From Candidatus Kuenenbacteria bacterium (lineage in GTDB: Bacteria > Patescibacteriota > Patescibacteriia > UBA2196 > GWA2-42-15), in the NCBI GenBank assembly GCA_012798565.1, contig JAAZMX010000034.1, forward strand, positions 1-35,260: a stretch of 35,260 nucleotides of DNA, read 5' to 3'. Each line of letters starts with the position of its first letter. Position 1 is the first letter of the stretch. The translations under genes were made by a program, and so were the position numbers. Below the pieces are notes generated by a model, which worked only from the letters and a program-made list of their open reading frames with translations, made no database searches and was not told the DNA's origin. This document shows positions 8,640 to 17,572 of this stretch, piece by piece.

Positions 8640-8999
8640 TTAAAATTTTAAACCACCTTGTCTGGCGCCATCAGCCACTGCTTTTATTCGACCATGATAT
8701 TGGCGGCCGCCGCGATCAAAGACGCAGGTAGTGATACCCTTGGCCAGGGCTTTTTGGGCCAGGTTTTCGCCAGCGGTAAAAGCAATGGCGGTTTTGGTAG
8801 CCTTTTGGGCAAGGGTTTTACTATGAAGACTGATGAGGGTGCGTCCAGTTTGGTCATCAATCAGCTGTAAAAAGACACTCTTTAGACTTTTAGAGACTGA
8901 CAAACGGGGTCGATCCGCAGTGCCAAATATTTTGGCCCGGACACGTTTCTGGCGGCGGGCGAGTGAGGCTTGTTTGATTTGCTGGTAGTTCTTTTTCAT
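8640..8999 (-). CDS. rplR: 50S ribosomal protein L18
   Basis: RRQKRVRAKIFGTADRPRLSVSKSLKSVFLQLIDDQTGRTL. Confidence 0.96.
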   Translation of the reverse strand: MKKNYQQIKQASLARRQKRVRAKIFGTADRPRLSVSKSLKSVFLQLIDDQTGRTLISLHSKTLAQKATKTAIAFTAGENLAQKALAKGITTCVFDRGGRQYHGRIKAVADGARQGGLKF

Positions 9000-9020
9000 A
9001 TTTAATAAAATTAGAGGGTG

Positions 9021-9566
9021 CTAGCTGGATGATTTAACTTGTTTGCCGGCTTTTCTCAAGACTACTTCGTCAATATATCTAATACCTTTGCCTTTATAGG
9101 GCTCAGGCTTTCTAACTTTTCTGATGTTGGCGGCGGTTTCACCAAGCAATTCTTTATTAATAGATTCTAGGGTGATAATATTTTTGTCAACCGAGCCAGT
9201 GATGCCGACCGGCAATTTGAATTCCACCGGATGGGAATAGCCCACAGAAAGCACTAGGATTTGGCCTTTTATTTCTGCTTTATAGCCAACGCCTTTGATT
9301 TCGAGCTGTTGGCGATAACCGACGGAAACGCCAGTAATAGTATTGGCGACAACCTGTCTCATGGTGCCCCAAAGGGCGCGATCGGTTAAATTGTTTTTGT
9401 CGGTAATCGATAAGACAATCTCATTATCTTTTTGTTTAATCTGAACACGAGGATTGACACGATATGATAATTCACCTTTGGGGCCTTTGGCCTTGAAGTC
9501 GTGTCCCAGGAGGGTGACGGTAACGCCGGTGGGAATAGTAATTGGTTTTTTGCCGATGCGGGACAT
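9021..9566 (-). CDS. rplF: 50S ribosomal protein L6
   Basis: MSRIGKKPITIPTGVTVTL...GPKGELSYRVNP; start trimmed to MSRIGKK. Confidence 0.97.
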   Translation of the reverse strand: MSRIGKKPITIPTGVTVTLLGHDFKAKGPKGELSYRVNPRVQIKQKDNEIVLSITDKNNLTDRALWGTMRQVVANTITGVSVGYRQQLEIKGVGYKAEIKGQILVLSVGYSHPVEFKLPVGITGSVDKNIITLESINKELLGETAANIRKVRKPEPYKGKGIRYIDEVVLRKAGKQVKSSS

Positions 9567-9576
9567 AGAGGTATGA

Positions 9577-10008
9577 TTAGTAAATTTGGCAGATAACTTC
9601 GCCGCCGATTTTTTCCTTACGCGCTTCACGGTCGCTCAAAAGTCCGCGCGAAGTGGAGATAATTGCGAGACCTTTACCATTGAGAACATAAGGGATATTT
9701 TCCTTATTGGCATAAACACGACGACCCGGTTTGCTGATTTTTTCCAGTTTGGATATTTTAGGACGCTGACCATCGGCGCTATAGCGTAAAACAATTTTAA
9801 TGGAAGCGAAACGGCCGGCAGTGGAGCCTTTTTTGATCAGTTTGCCGGTCAGGGCTTCAATTTTTTCTGCGCTTTGAAGCCAACCTTCCTTGACGAGAAG
9901 CTCTGTGATGTTCATTTTCAATTTGGAGTATGGCAAAACCACCTCGCTTTTTTTTATCATTTGAGCGTTTCTTATCCGAGTTAGCATGTCAGCGATAGGA
10001 TCGGTCAT
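9577..10008 (-). CDS. rpsH: 30S ribosomal protein S8
   Basis: MTDPIADMLTRIRNAQMIKKSEVVLPYSKLKMNI...IISTSRGLLSDREARKEKIGGEVICQIY. Confidence 0.97.
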   Translation of the reverse strand: MTDPIADMLTRIRNAQMIKKSEVVLPYSKLKMNITELLVKEGWLQSAEKIEALTGKLIKKGSTAGRFASIKIVLRYSADGQRPKISKLEKISKPGRRVYANKENIPYVLNGKGLAIISTSRGLLSDREARKEKIGGEVICQIY

Positions 10009-10039
10009 ATTTTACAATAAATCAGTTTAATAAATTTAA

Positions 10040-10225
10040 TTACCAGCTGGACTTGGTTACACCGGGGAGATCACCTTTATTGGCCAGTTCGCGAAAGCAG
10101 ATGCGGCAAAGGTTAAATTTTCTGAGATAGCCTTTATTGCGGCCGCAACGCCAACAGCGCCGGACAACTCGAGTGGAGTACAGCGGTTTCTTTTTACTTT
10201 TGGCAATTTGTGCTTGTGTAGCCAT
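10040..10225 (-). CDS. rpsN: 30S ribosomal protein S14, zinc-binding type
   Basis: 61 aa, [38 protein letters not shown]. Confidence 0.97.
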   Translation of the reverse strand: MATQAQIAKSKKKPLYSTRVVRRCWRCGRNKGYLRKFNLCRICFRELANKGDLPGVTKSSW

Positions 10226-10239
10226 AAAATCTTTTCAGT

Positions 10240-10824
10240 TTATTGGTGTTTACTTTTTTTATCTTTTTTGCCTTCTCCGGGATCTTTTTCGGCAAAAGGA
10301 AAACCAAGATATTGGAACAGGGCCAAGCCCTCGCGACTACTCTTGGCGGTAGTGGACAAACAGACTTCCAGACCATGGATATTTTCCACTTCATCAGGGT
10401 TGATTTCCGGGAAAGCAAGGTGTTCCTTGAAACCGAGGGTGAGGTTGCCATTGATATCAATACTTTTTTTGCTCAAGCCACGGAAATCCCGAACTGAAGG
10501 CAGGGCAAGATTAATCAACTTATCAATAAACTCATACATGCGTTCACCGCGCAAGGTGACTTTGGCCCCGACAACCTGTCCTTCTCTGGTTTTGAAAGAA
10601 GAAATGGATTGTTTAGCTTTGGTCAAAACCGCTTTTTGACCACTGATGCGGGCTAGGGTTTTTTCCACCAATTCAATAAATTTAGTTTCGCCTTTGGCGC
10701 TAGGGATACCCACATTAAGAGTCAGCTTGGTGATTTTGGGGACAGCCATTTTGTTGACGTAACTAAAATCAGCTTCCAATTTGGGGACGACTTCGGTTTG
10801 ATATTTTTGATAAAGTCTATTCAT
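10240..10824 (-). CDS. rplE: 50S ribosomal protein L5
   Basis: MNRLYQKYQTEVVPKL...MAVPKITKLTLNVGI; start trimmed. Confidence 0.96.
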   Translation of the reverse strand: MNRLYQKYQTEVVPKLEADFSYVNKMAVPKITKLTLNVGIPSAKGETKFIELVEKTLARISGQKAVLTKAKQSISSFKTREGQVVGAKVTLRGERMYEFIDKLINLALPSVRDFRGLSKKSIDINGNLTLGFKEHLAFPEINPDEVENIHGLEVCLSTTAKSSREGLALFQYLGFPFAEKDPGEGKKDKKSKHQ

Positions 10825-10838
10825 AGGTTGATTAGGAT

Positions 10839-11186
10839 TTAGATGACCGCTTTGCATTTTTTGCAGATTCTTTGCTTGATAATTTTCTTTTTGGCGGTTT
10901 CATTTTGATTATTTATTTTTTGATAACCGACTTTGGCGGTTTGCCCACATTTGGAGCAGACAAGAGCGGCATTGGAGATATTCAGGGGATAAGGGAACAT
11001 AATGCGTTGCCCTTTCTCGCGCTCGTTTTTTGGACGGACATGTTTGTATTTCAGATTTAGGCCCTCAACGACTATGCGGGCTTTGGCCTGGGGATTTTTA
11101 GGGGCGATAACATGTAAAACTTTGCCGGTTTTGCCCCGGTCTTTGCCAGTGATTATTTTTACAGTATCATTGATTTTAATTTTCAT
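10839..11186 (-). CDS. rplX: 50S ribosomal protein L24
   Basis: MKIKINDTVKIITGKDRGKTGKVLHV; KOW motif. Confidence 0.96.
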   Translation of the reverse strand: MKIKINDTVKIITGKDRGKTGKVLHVIAPKNPQAKARIVVEGLNLKYKHVRPKNEREKGQRIMFPYPLNISNAALVCSKCGQTAKVGYQKINNQNETAKKKIIKQRICKKCKAVI

Positions 11187-11195
11187 AAGGGTGGA

Positions 11196-11567
11196 TTATA
11201 AAACTTCAGGGGCCAAAGAAATAATCTTGGTAAAGCCCAGAGAACGTAATTCTCTGGCGACCGGGCCAAGGATGCGAGTGCCTTTGGGCTCTTTGTTTTT
11301 TTTGTCAATGAGAACAGCAGCATTATCATCGAAACGGATATAGATGCCGCTTGGCCGGCGGATTTCTTTTCTGGTGCGGACGATGACAGCGTGAGCAACC
11401 GTGCCTTTTTTTATTTGAGTGTGTGGCTCCGCTTCTTTGACAGCGACAGCAACGATATCACCCAGGCGGGCGTATCTTTTTTTGTAGCCACCAAAAACTC
11501 TAATCACCTGGAGTCTTTTGGCACCAGAATTATCCGCTACTTTAAGGATGGAACGATGTTGAACCAT
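11196..11567 (-). CDS. rplN: 50S ribosomal protein L14
   Basis: [24 protein letters not shown]. Confidence 0.97.
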   Translation of the reverse strand: MVQHRSILKVADNSGAKRLQVIRVFGGYKKRYARLGDIVAVAVKEAEPHTQIKKGTVAHAVIVRTRKEIRRPSGIYIRFDDNAAVLIDKKNKEPKGTRILGPVARELRSLGFTKIISLAPEVL

Positions 11568-11584
11568 AGGATTAGATCATTTAA

Positions 11585-11827
11585 TTAGGCGGATAAAACA
11601 CGCCATCTTTTATCTTTAGACAGGGGGCGGCATTCCATAAAGCTGACCTTGTCGCCGAGTTTATAAAGACCTTTTTCATTATGAACTTTGTATCTTTTAC
11701 TGGTTTTATAACGTTTCTGATATTTGGGGTGGATTTTAGTACGTTCAACCAAAACCACAATCGTTTTGGCCATTTTGATGGAAACCACTTGACCAGTTAA
11801 AATTCTTTTTTTGTTTGTCGTGGCCAT
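11585..11827 (-). CDS. rpsQ: 30S ribosomal protein S17
   Basis: LTGQVVSIKMAKTIVVLVERTKIHPKYQKRYKTSKRYKVHNE. Confidence 0.96.
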   Translation of the reverse strand: MATTNKKRILTGQVVSIKMAKTIVVLVERTKIHPKYQKRYKTSKRYKVHNEKGLYKLGDKVSFMECRPLSKDKRWRVLSA

Positions 11828-11834
11828 ATAATAA

Positions 11835-12041
11835 TTACTTGTCAGTTGATTGATTCTTCCGCGCTTGGTTTATAATTGTAGCCAACCGAGCAATGGCGCG
11901 GCGGTTATTTTTCAGTTCGTGGACTTTTTTTAACTGGCGCTGAGCGACCTTGAAGCGCATAACCCGAAAAAGCTCTCTTTTTTCAGCGAGCGATTTCTGT
12001 AATTCAGCCAGTGATTCTTTTTTTGTTTCCTGATTATTCAT
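11835..12041 (-). CDS. rpmC: 50S ribosomal protein L29
   Basis: ESLAELQKSLAEKRELFRVMRFKVAQRQLKKVHELKNNRRAIARLATII; start trimmed to MNNQETKK. Confidence 0.92.
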   Translation of the reverse strand: MNNQETKKESLAELQKSLAEKRELFRVMRFKVAQRQLKKVHELKNNRRAIARLATIINQARKNQSTDK

Positions 12042-12045
12042 GTGA

Positions 12046-12456
12046 TTATTTTTTGACAAATTTAGTTTTGACGGATAATTTATGGCCGGCCATAATAAGG
12101 GCTTCCCGAGCTTGCTTTTCCGGAATACCAAACATTTCAAAGAGTATCATGCCGGGCAGGACAGAAAAAACATAGTGATCAACAGCACCTTTGCCTTTGC
12201 CCATGGGCACTTCAGACCCCTTCATGCTAACCGGCTTATCCGGGAAGATGCGAGTCCAGATTTTGCCGCCTTTTCTGATATATCTGACCAAGACGCGGCG
12301 GGCAGCTTCAATCTGACGAGCAGTAACCCAGCAGCTTTCGGTTGATTTTAGGCCATAGGTACCAAAGGAAACATCGGTCAAGCGTGAAGCTTTGACCCCG
12401 GAGGTGCCGGCTATTTTGTGCCATTTTCTGTGTTTTACTTTTTTGGGTGCCAACAT
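12046..12456 (-). CDS. rplP: 50S ribosomal protein L16
   Basis: MLAPKKVKHRKWHK...WVTARQIEAARRVLVRYIRKGGKIWTRIFPDKPVSMKG. Confidence 0.97.
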   Translation of the reverse strand: MLAPKKVKHRKWHKIAGTSGVKASRLTDVSFGTYGLKSTESCWVTARQIEAARRVLVRYIRKGGKIWTRIFPDKPVSMKGSEVPMGKGKGAVDHYVFSVLPGMILFEMFGIPEKQAREALIMAGHKLSVKTKFVKK

Positions 12457-12462
12457 AATTGC

Positions 12463-13119
12463 TTATTTATTATTTTCCTCAGTATTAAAGACGTCACCTT
12501 TATAGATCCAGACCTTGATGCCGATAGCGCCATAGGTAGTATGGGCAGCCAGACGAGCGTAGTCAATATCAGCTCTGAGGGTGTGCAGGGGGATTTTGCC
12601 TTCGGCTAGATTTTCACGTCGGGCGATTTCCGCTCCGCCCAAGCGGCCGGAACAGGTAATTTTGACGCCCTGACCGCCAGCTTTCATCACTTGCTCAATG
12701 TATTTTTTCATAGTTTTACGGTGCGGAATTCTTTTTTCCAGATCAAGGGCGATGTTTTGAGCGATGATTTTTGCGGAAAGATTGGGTTTGGACACTTCTT
12801 TGATATTGATTTGAATTTTAGCCTTATTAGTTCGGATAATTTTTTTGGCAATGTGATTTTTCAGTTCCTCAATAGACGCACCACCTTTGCCGATAATCAT
12901 GCCGGGTCGGGCGGTAAAAATATTAATTTCAAGAGCCTCAGCCGTCCGATCGATCAGGACACTGTCCACGCTCGCTTCTCTAAATTTTTTTTCCAGAAAT
13001 TTCCTAATCTTGACATCGTTTTCCAGTTTGGCAGCATAATTTTTGTGCGAATACCATTTGGAATTCCAAGTTTTGGTAGTACCGATGCGGAAAACTCGTG
13101 GATTAACTTTTTGTCCCAT
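12463..13119 (-). CDS. rpsC: 30S ribosomal protein S3
   Basis: MGQKVNPRVFRIGTTKTWNSKWY...GMIIGKGGASIEELKNHI; start trimmed from 13200. Confidence 0.97.
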   Translation of the reverse strand: MGQKVNPRVFRIGTTKTWNSKWYSHKNYAAKLENDVKIRKFLEKKFREASVDSVLIDRTAEALEINIFTARPGMIIGKGGASIEELKNHIAKKIIRTNKAKIQINIKEVSKPNLSAKIIAQNIALDLEKRIPHRKTMKKYIEQVMKAGGQGVKITCSGRLGGAEIARRENLAEGKIPLHTLRADIDYARLAAHTTYGAIGIKVWIYKGDVFNTEENNK

Positions 13120-13226
13120 ATATATATTAAAAATTAAGCCCGCCCAATTATCATCACCGGAGAATTTTATTTTCTGCATCGGCGGGTGCCCTAAGGGCAA
13201 AACTAAGAAAATGAATTAATAATTTA

Positions 13227-13787
13227 TTAGCCAGACTTGCGGCTGAAAAATCTTTTTTTGCCTTTTTGGGCCGGTGATTTTGGGCCTCTTTGCCCGTAAC
13301 CGGCCTCTTTTTCATGTTCATGCTCATGTTCGTGCTCGGTATCTTTTTCATCATCTAAAATTGATTGTTTAACGTCTGAGAGGGAGTTGACTATCTTGGC
13401 AGCGGGGAGTCGAGTTTCTTTTTCGTCGTGGCTGATTTTTTTATCAACAGTTGGTTTTAATTCGCCAAGAACAATGGTGATATGGGAGGTTTCTTTTCTA
13501 ATACCAGAGGCACGCCCAAAAGCGCGCGGTTTCCAACGTTTGAGAGCTGGGCCCATATCAACACGGATTTCTTGGATAAAAAGATTATCTTTTTTCATTT
13601 TAAAATTATGTTCAGCATTGGCGACAGCGGAATTCAGGAGTTTTAAAAGCGGAACCGCAGCATATTGCGGAGCAAATTTAAGCTTGGATTCAGCTTTCAA
13701 AACAGCTAAACCCCGAATGGCGTCAGCGACGAGGCGGACTTTTCTTGGTGATTGTCTAAGATATCTTAATTTAGCAAAGGCTTCCAT
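13227..13787 (-). CDS. rplV: 50S ribosomal protein L22 with long acidic/His-rich C-terminal extension
   Basis: LRYLRQSPRKVRLVADAIRG...RWKPRAFGRASGIRKETSHITIVL; tail ...DTEHEHEHEHEKEAGYGQRGPKSPAQKGKKRFFSRKSG. Confidence 0.95.
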   Translation of the reverse strand: MEAFAKLRYLRQSPRKVRLVADAIRGLAVLKAESKLKFAPQYAAVPLLKLLNSAVANAEHNFKMKKDNLFIQEIRVDMGPALKRWKPRAFGRASGIRKETSHITIVLGELKPTVDKKISHDEKETRLPAAKIVNSLSDVKQSILDDEKDTEHEHEHEHEKEAGYGQRGPKSPAQKGKKRFFSRKSG

Positions 13788-13792
13788 AGTGA

Positions 13793-14128
13793 TTATTTTT
13801 TAGATTCATTTTTGGCCGGAGCGGCAGCGGCAGTAGCTTTGGCAGCAGCAGCTTGTTCTTCCTCGCGCTGTTTTTTACCGCCATGCTTGATAAATTTTCG
13901 AGTCGGTGAGAATTCTCCCAATTTATGACCAACCATATTTTCCACCACAAAGACAGGGAGATGTTGTTTGCCATTGTGGACGCCAAAGGTAAAGCCGACC
14001 ATTTCTGGAGTAATCGTGCAGTCACGGGACCAAGTTTTGACTATGCCAAGATCGGCCGGTTTTTTGCCGGTGATTTTGGCTAATAGTTTGTGATCCACAT
14101 AAGGACCTTTTTTTAGTGAACGGCTCAT
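13793..14128 (-). CDS. rpsS: 30S ribosomal protein S19
   Basis: [19 protein letters not shown]...[20 protein letters not shown]. Confidence 0.97.
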   Translation of the reverse strand: MSRSLKKGPYVDHKLLAKITGKKPADLGIVKTWSRDCTITPEMVGFTFGVHNGKQHLPVFVVENMVGHKLGEFSPTRKFIKHGGKKQREEEQAAAAKATAAAAPAKNESKK

Positions 14129-14143
14129 AAGAATTTATAAAAA

Positions 14144-14995
14144 TTATTTGACTTTTTTGCGACTGGCGCGGCGGCGAGTAAGAATCATTTTATTGGACCA
14201 TTTTTTGGGTTTTCTGGTTTTAACACCAAGGGCGTGTTTGCCCCAAAGAGTTTTGGCATAAGGCATGCCGATGGGATGACGACCCTCGCCACCACCATGG
14301 GGGTGATCACAGGGATTCATCGCTTTGCCTCTAACGGTCGGCTTGATGCCACGGTGGCGGGAACGACCGGCTTTGCCGTATCTAACCAAGCCATGGTCAG
14401 GGTTGGAAACCTGGCCAATGGTGGCTAAACATTCTTTTTTGACCAAGCGAATTTCACCCGATGGCATTTTTAGTTGAGCGAATTTTCCTTCCACGGCTTG
14501 AACCAAGACGCCGTTACCGGCGGAACGGGCAATAATACCACCAGCGCCCGGTTCTAGCTCAATATTATGAATCATAATACCCAAAGGAATAAATTCCAGG
14601 GGCATACGATTGCCGATTTTAACATCTATTTTTTCTCGAGAAGACATAATCTGATCGCCGACTTTCAAGTTATTGGCGGCAATAATATATGATTTTTGGC
14701 CATGAGGATAAGTCAGAAGCGCTAGGCGGGCAGAACGGTTGGGGTCGTATTCAATAGCAGAAACAATGGCTGGCTGATCAAAATAATTTCTTTTAAAATC
14801 AACAACGCGAAGACGTCTTTTGGCTCCGCCGCCGCGATGACGGACGGTGATTTGGCCGCTATGGTTGCGTCCGCCAAGCTGCTTTCTAGGCAGGGTTAAT
14901 TTTTTTTCTGGTTTGTTTTTGGTCAAATCAGAAGAAGAGACCACGGAAGTGTGGCGTCTGGCGGGGGTAGTTGGTTTGTAAAGTTTAATAGCCAT
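14144..14995 (-). CDS. rplB: 50S ribosomal protein L2
   Basis: MAIKLYKPTTPARRHTSVVS...KAMNPCDHPHGGGEGRHPIGMPYAKTLWGKHALG. Confidence 0.98.
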   Translation of the reverse strand: MAIKLYKPTTPARRHTSVVSSSDLTKNKPEKKLTLPRKQLGGRNHSGQITVRHRGGGAKRRLRVVDFKRNYFDQPAIVSAIEYDPNRSARLALLTYPHGQKSYIIAANNLKVGDQIMSSREKIDVKIGNRMPLEFIPLGIMIHNIELEPGAGGIIARSAGNGVLVQAVEGKFAQLKMPSGEIRLVKKECLATIGQVSNPDHGLVRYGKAGRSRHRGIKPTVRGKAMNPCDHPHGGGEGRHPIGMPYAKTLWGKHALGVKTRKPKKWSNKMILTRRRASRKKVK

Positions 14996-15003
14996 AAGAT
15001 AAG

Positions 15004-15441
15004 TTAACCTTCATAAACATCAATTTTTTGGCCGGCGGGCAGGGTAATGATTGCTTTTTTCCAATTTTTTAGATAGCCGGTGGTGTTTTTGCCGGTACGC
15101 ACCTTTTTACCGCGTTGATTAGCAATCATTATTTTCGTCGGTTTGACATTGTAAATATCTTCAATCGCTTTTTTGATAGCGGTTTTGGTGGCGGATTTGG
15201 CAACAGAAAAAACATATTGATTATAAGCGCCGAGTAAGGAAGATTTTTCAGTGATGAGAGGATGAACCAGCTGGTGGTAGGCTAGACTATGGACGCGCAC
15301 CAGAGAAGATTTTTTGGATTTATTTTCTGTTTCACGATTTGGCTTGGAGGAATTATCGGTTGCAACCACAAAATCGTCAGCCTTTTGGGTGGTGGTCTCT
15401 TTTTTATTTTTTTCGTTTTTGCCTAAGCCGAATAAAGCCAT
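15004..15441 (-). CDS. rplW: 50S ribosomal protein L23 with charged N-terminal extension
   Basis: LVHPLITEKSSLLGAYNQYVFSVAKSATKTAIKKAIEDIYNVKPTKI. Confidence 0.94.
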   Translation of the reverse strand: MALFGLGKNEKNKKETTTQKADDFVVATDNSSKPNRETENKSKKSSLVRVHSLAYHQLVHPLITEKSSLLGAYNQYVFSVAKSATKTAIKKAIEDIYNVKPTKIMIANQRGKKVRTGKNTTGYLKNWKKAIITLPAGQKIDVYEG

Positions 15442-15445
15442 ATGA

Positions 15446-16174
15446 TTAGTGGAGATAAGTTTTTTCGATTACGGACAAGCTGTCTTCAGATAAAAGCAGA
15501 TTTTTAGCATCAAGAATATCGATTACATTCAGGGAATTGGCCCCAAGCACTTTGACGCCCGGGATATTGCGGGCAACTCTGGAGACGGATTTGGTATTGG
15601 CGCCAGCGACAACCAAAAGAGAAAGTCGGTAATTTTTTAGGTCTTCTTTTCTGGTCGTGGTTGATTTTTTGGTTTTCTTTTCATCGTCGTCAGCGCTGGA
15701 TTTAGTTTTAGCTGAAGATAATCTGAGAGCGTCTTTCAAATTTAAAATTAATTGGGTAAAATTTTTAGTTTTCCATTCAGGCAGATTGAGCTCGTCAACT
15801 AAAATAAGAGCTTGGTCTTTGGCACGGTCAGTCAGACAGGAGAAAAGAGCTTGGCATTTCATTTTTTTATTAATCTTTTGAGAAAAATTACGGGTGTTTC
15901 TCGGACCAAAAGTGACGCCACCACCGACCCAGAGAGGAGAACGAGAGGAGCCATGGCGAGCACGGCCAGTGCCTTTTTGGCGCCAAGGTTTTTTGCCGCC
16001 CCCACGTACTTCATCTTTGGTTTTGGTATGGGCCAAGACTGGTCGAGCATTGGCCATTTGGGCGACGGCGGTTTGGTGAACAAGCTCGGGATTAATTTTC
16101 ACATCAAAGACAGCCGGATTGAGATTGACTTCTTTCACGACAGATCCAGATTGATTGTAGACTGGGTATGACAT
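15446..16174 (-). CDS. rplD: 50S ribosomal protein L4
   Basis: ARPVLAHTKTKDEVRGGGKKPWRQKGTGRARHGSSRSPLWVGGGVTFGPRNTRNFSQKINKKMK. Confidence 0.96.
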   Translation of the reverse strand: MSYPVYNQSGSVVKEVNLNPAVFDVKINPELVHQTAVAQMANARPVLAHTKTKDEVRGGGKKPWRQKGTGRARHGSSRSPLWVGGGVTFGPRNTRNFSQKINKKMKCQALFSCLTDRAKDQALILVDELNLPEWKTKNFTQLILNLKDALRLSSAKTKSSADDDEKKTKKSTTTRKEDLKNYRLSLLVVAGANTKSVSRVARNIPGVKVLGANSLNVIDILDAKNLLLSEDSLSVIEKTYLH

Positions 16175-16179
16175 AAAAA

Positions 16180-16899
16180 TTAAGCGTTTTGATTGTCAGT
16201 TGATTTGGGTGATTCGGCATTAGCCGCTTCAATCGTGGCTGGTTGCTGTTCTGTAGCAGTTGTGGCAGTTGGTTGAAGGACATTTAATTGACCAGGGCCG
16301 GAAATAATCAGCAGTCCGTTTTTGGCTCCAGGCACGGCACCTTTGACATAGAGCAAATTGGCGCTAGCGTCAATTTTGGCGATTGTTAAATTCTTTACAG
16401 AAACTTTTTCGGCGCCCATGTGGCCAGGCATGCGGACGCCGGGGAAAACGCGAGCTGGTTCGCAGGGACTAATCGAACCGGAAGTGCGGACCTGATCTTT
16501 GGTACCATGGGTTTTGTTGTGACCGTGAAAGCCATGTCTTTTGACGACACCCTGAAAACCTTTGCCTTTGGAAAAGCCAGTTATTTTTACTTTATCACCG
16601 ACAGCAAAAGCTTCCACGGAAATATTATCACCGGGATGCAAATCAACCAATTCATCAGTGCGGAATTCTTTTAAATATTGTAAATTACCGAAGCCACCAG
16701 TTTGACCAAGCTCTCTTTTTTTGAGCTTTTTAACACCAGGCAAACCCAAAAGAGCGGCGTTGTAACCGTCCGGACTGTCGGTCGTTTTAATTTTAACAAT
16801 CGGGCAAGGCTTGGCTTCGATAATCGTTACCGGGGTAACGTTGCCTTCGTCGGAAAAGATTTGGGTCATGCCTTTTTTAAGCCCTAGGATGAATTTCAT
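16180..16899 (-). CDS. rplC: 50S ribosomal protein L3
   Basis: MKFILGLKKGMTQIFSDEGNVTPVTIIEAKPCPIVKIKT...GKGFQGVVKRHGFHGHNKTHGTKDQVRTSGSI. Confidence 0.97.
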   Translation of the reverse strand: MKFILGLKKGMTQIFSDEGNVTPVTIIEAKPCPIVKIKTTDSPDGYNAALLGLPGVKKLKKRELGQTGGFGNLQYLKEFRTDELVDLHPGDNISVEAFAVGDKVKITGFSKGKGFQGVVKRHGFHGHNKTHGTKDQVRTSGSISPCEPARVFPGVRMPGHMGAEKVSVKNLTIAKIDASANLLYVKGAVPGAKNGLLIISGPGQLNVLQPTATTATEQQPATIEAANAESPKSTDNQNA

Positions 16900-17089
16900 A
16901 TTTTAGGCTAGTATAAAACAAAAATCCGGTCATAATAAACCAGATATAAAACATAAAATCGAGTCAGTTTTATAGTCTCTTATCTAATTTATTATTATCT
17001 CTTTCTACCTCGCCTTAAGAATCAGCAAATGGTTTCCCCAAACAGGGATCTTATTTGGTTTCCTAAACGATTTATTATTTTGTTATTTT

Positions 17090-17118
17090 AAATTACACTA
17101 AATGATGTTTTTTGTCAA
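17090..17118 (-). promoter_or_regulatory. Candidate sigma70 promoter between rpsJ and rplC
   Basis: Minus strand TTGACA-N17-TAATTT. Confidence 0.45.
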
Positions 17119-17130
17119 ATAGGACAAAAA

Positions 17131-17490
17131 TTACATTTTGATTTCGATATCTACACCACTTGGCAGAGCCAGATTGGTCAGGTCATTAATAGTCGTGCCT
17201 TTGGGGTCATAGATATCAATCAATCTTTTATGAACGCGCATCTCAAACTGTTCGCGGGAATCTTTGTGCACAAAAGTGGAGCGATTGACAGTGTATTTGG
17301 TCTTTTCGGTGGGCAGGGGTACCGGGCCCTTGATCTGGGCTTGGCTTCTTTTGGCAGTGTCAATGATAGTTTTGGTGGCCCGATCAATGATTTTATGATC
17401 AAAAGCTTTTACCTTGATTCTGATTTTTGGTTTGACATCCTCCTCGGTTGAGGTGGGCTTGATATTGTTTTTTTTGTTAACTTCGACCAT
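17131..17490 (-). CDS. rpsJ: 30S ribosomal protein S10
   Basis: [75 protein letters not shown]. Confidence 0.97.
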   Translation of the reverse strand: MVEVNKKNNIKPTSTEEDVKPKIRIKVKAFDHKIIDRATKTIIDTAKRSQAQIKGPVPLPTEKTKYTVNRSTFVHKDSREQFEMRVHKRLIDIYDPKGTTINDLTNLALPSGVDIEIKM

Positions 17491-17542
17491 ATGGGCTAAG
17501 AGCTTATGATAATTAGATAAATAAAATTTTTAAACAATCAAA

Positions 17543-17566
17543 CCCCGCTCTTCGCGAAGGGCGGGG
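17543..17566 (-). terminator. Hairpin between tuf and rpsJ (partial terminator or attenuator)
   Basis: Minus strand CCCCGCcCTTCGCGAAGaGCGGGG followed by TTTGATTGTTT. Confidence 0.55.
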
Positions 17567-17572
17567 TGAAGA

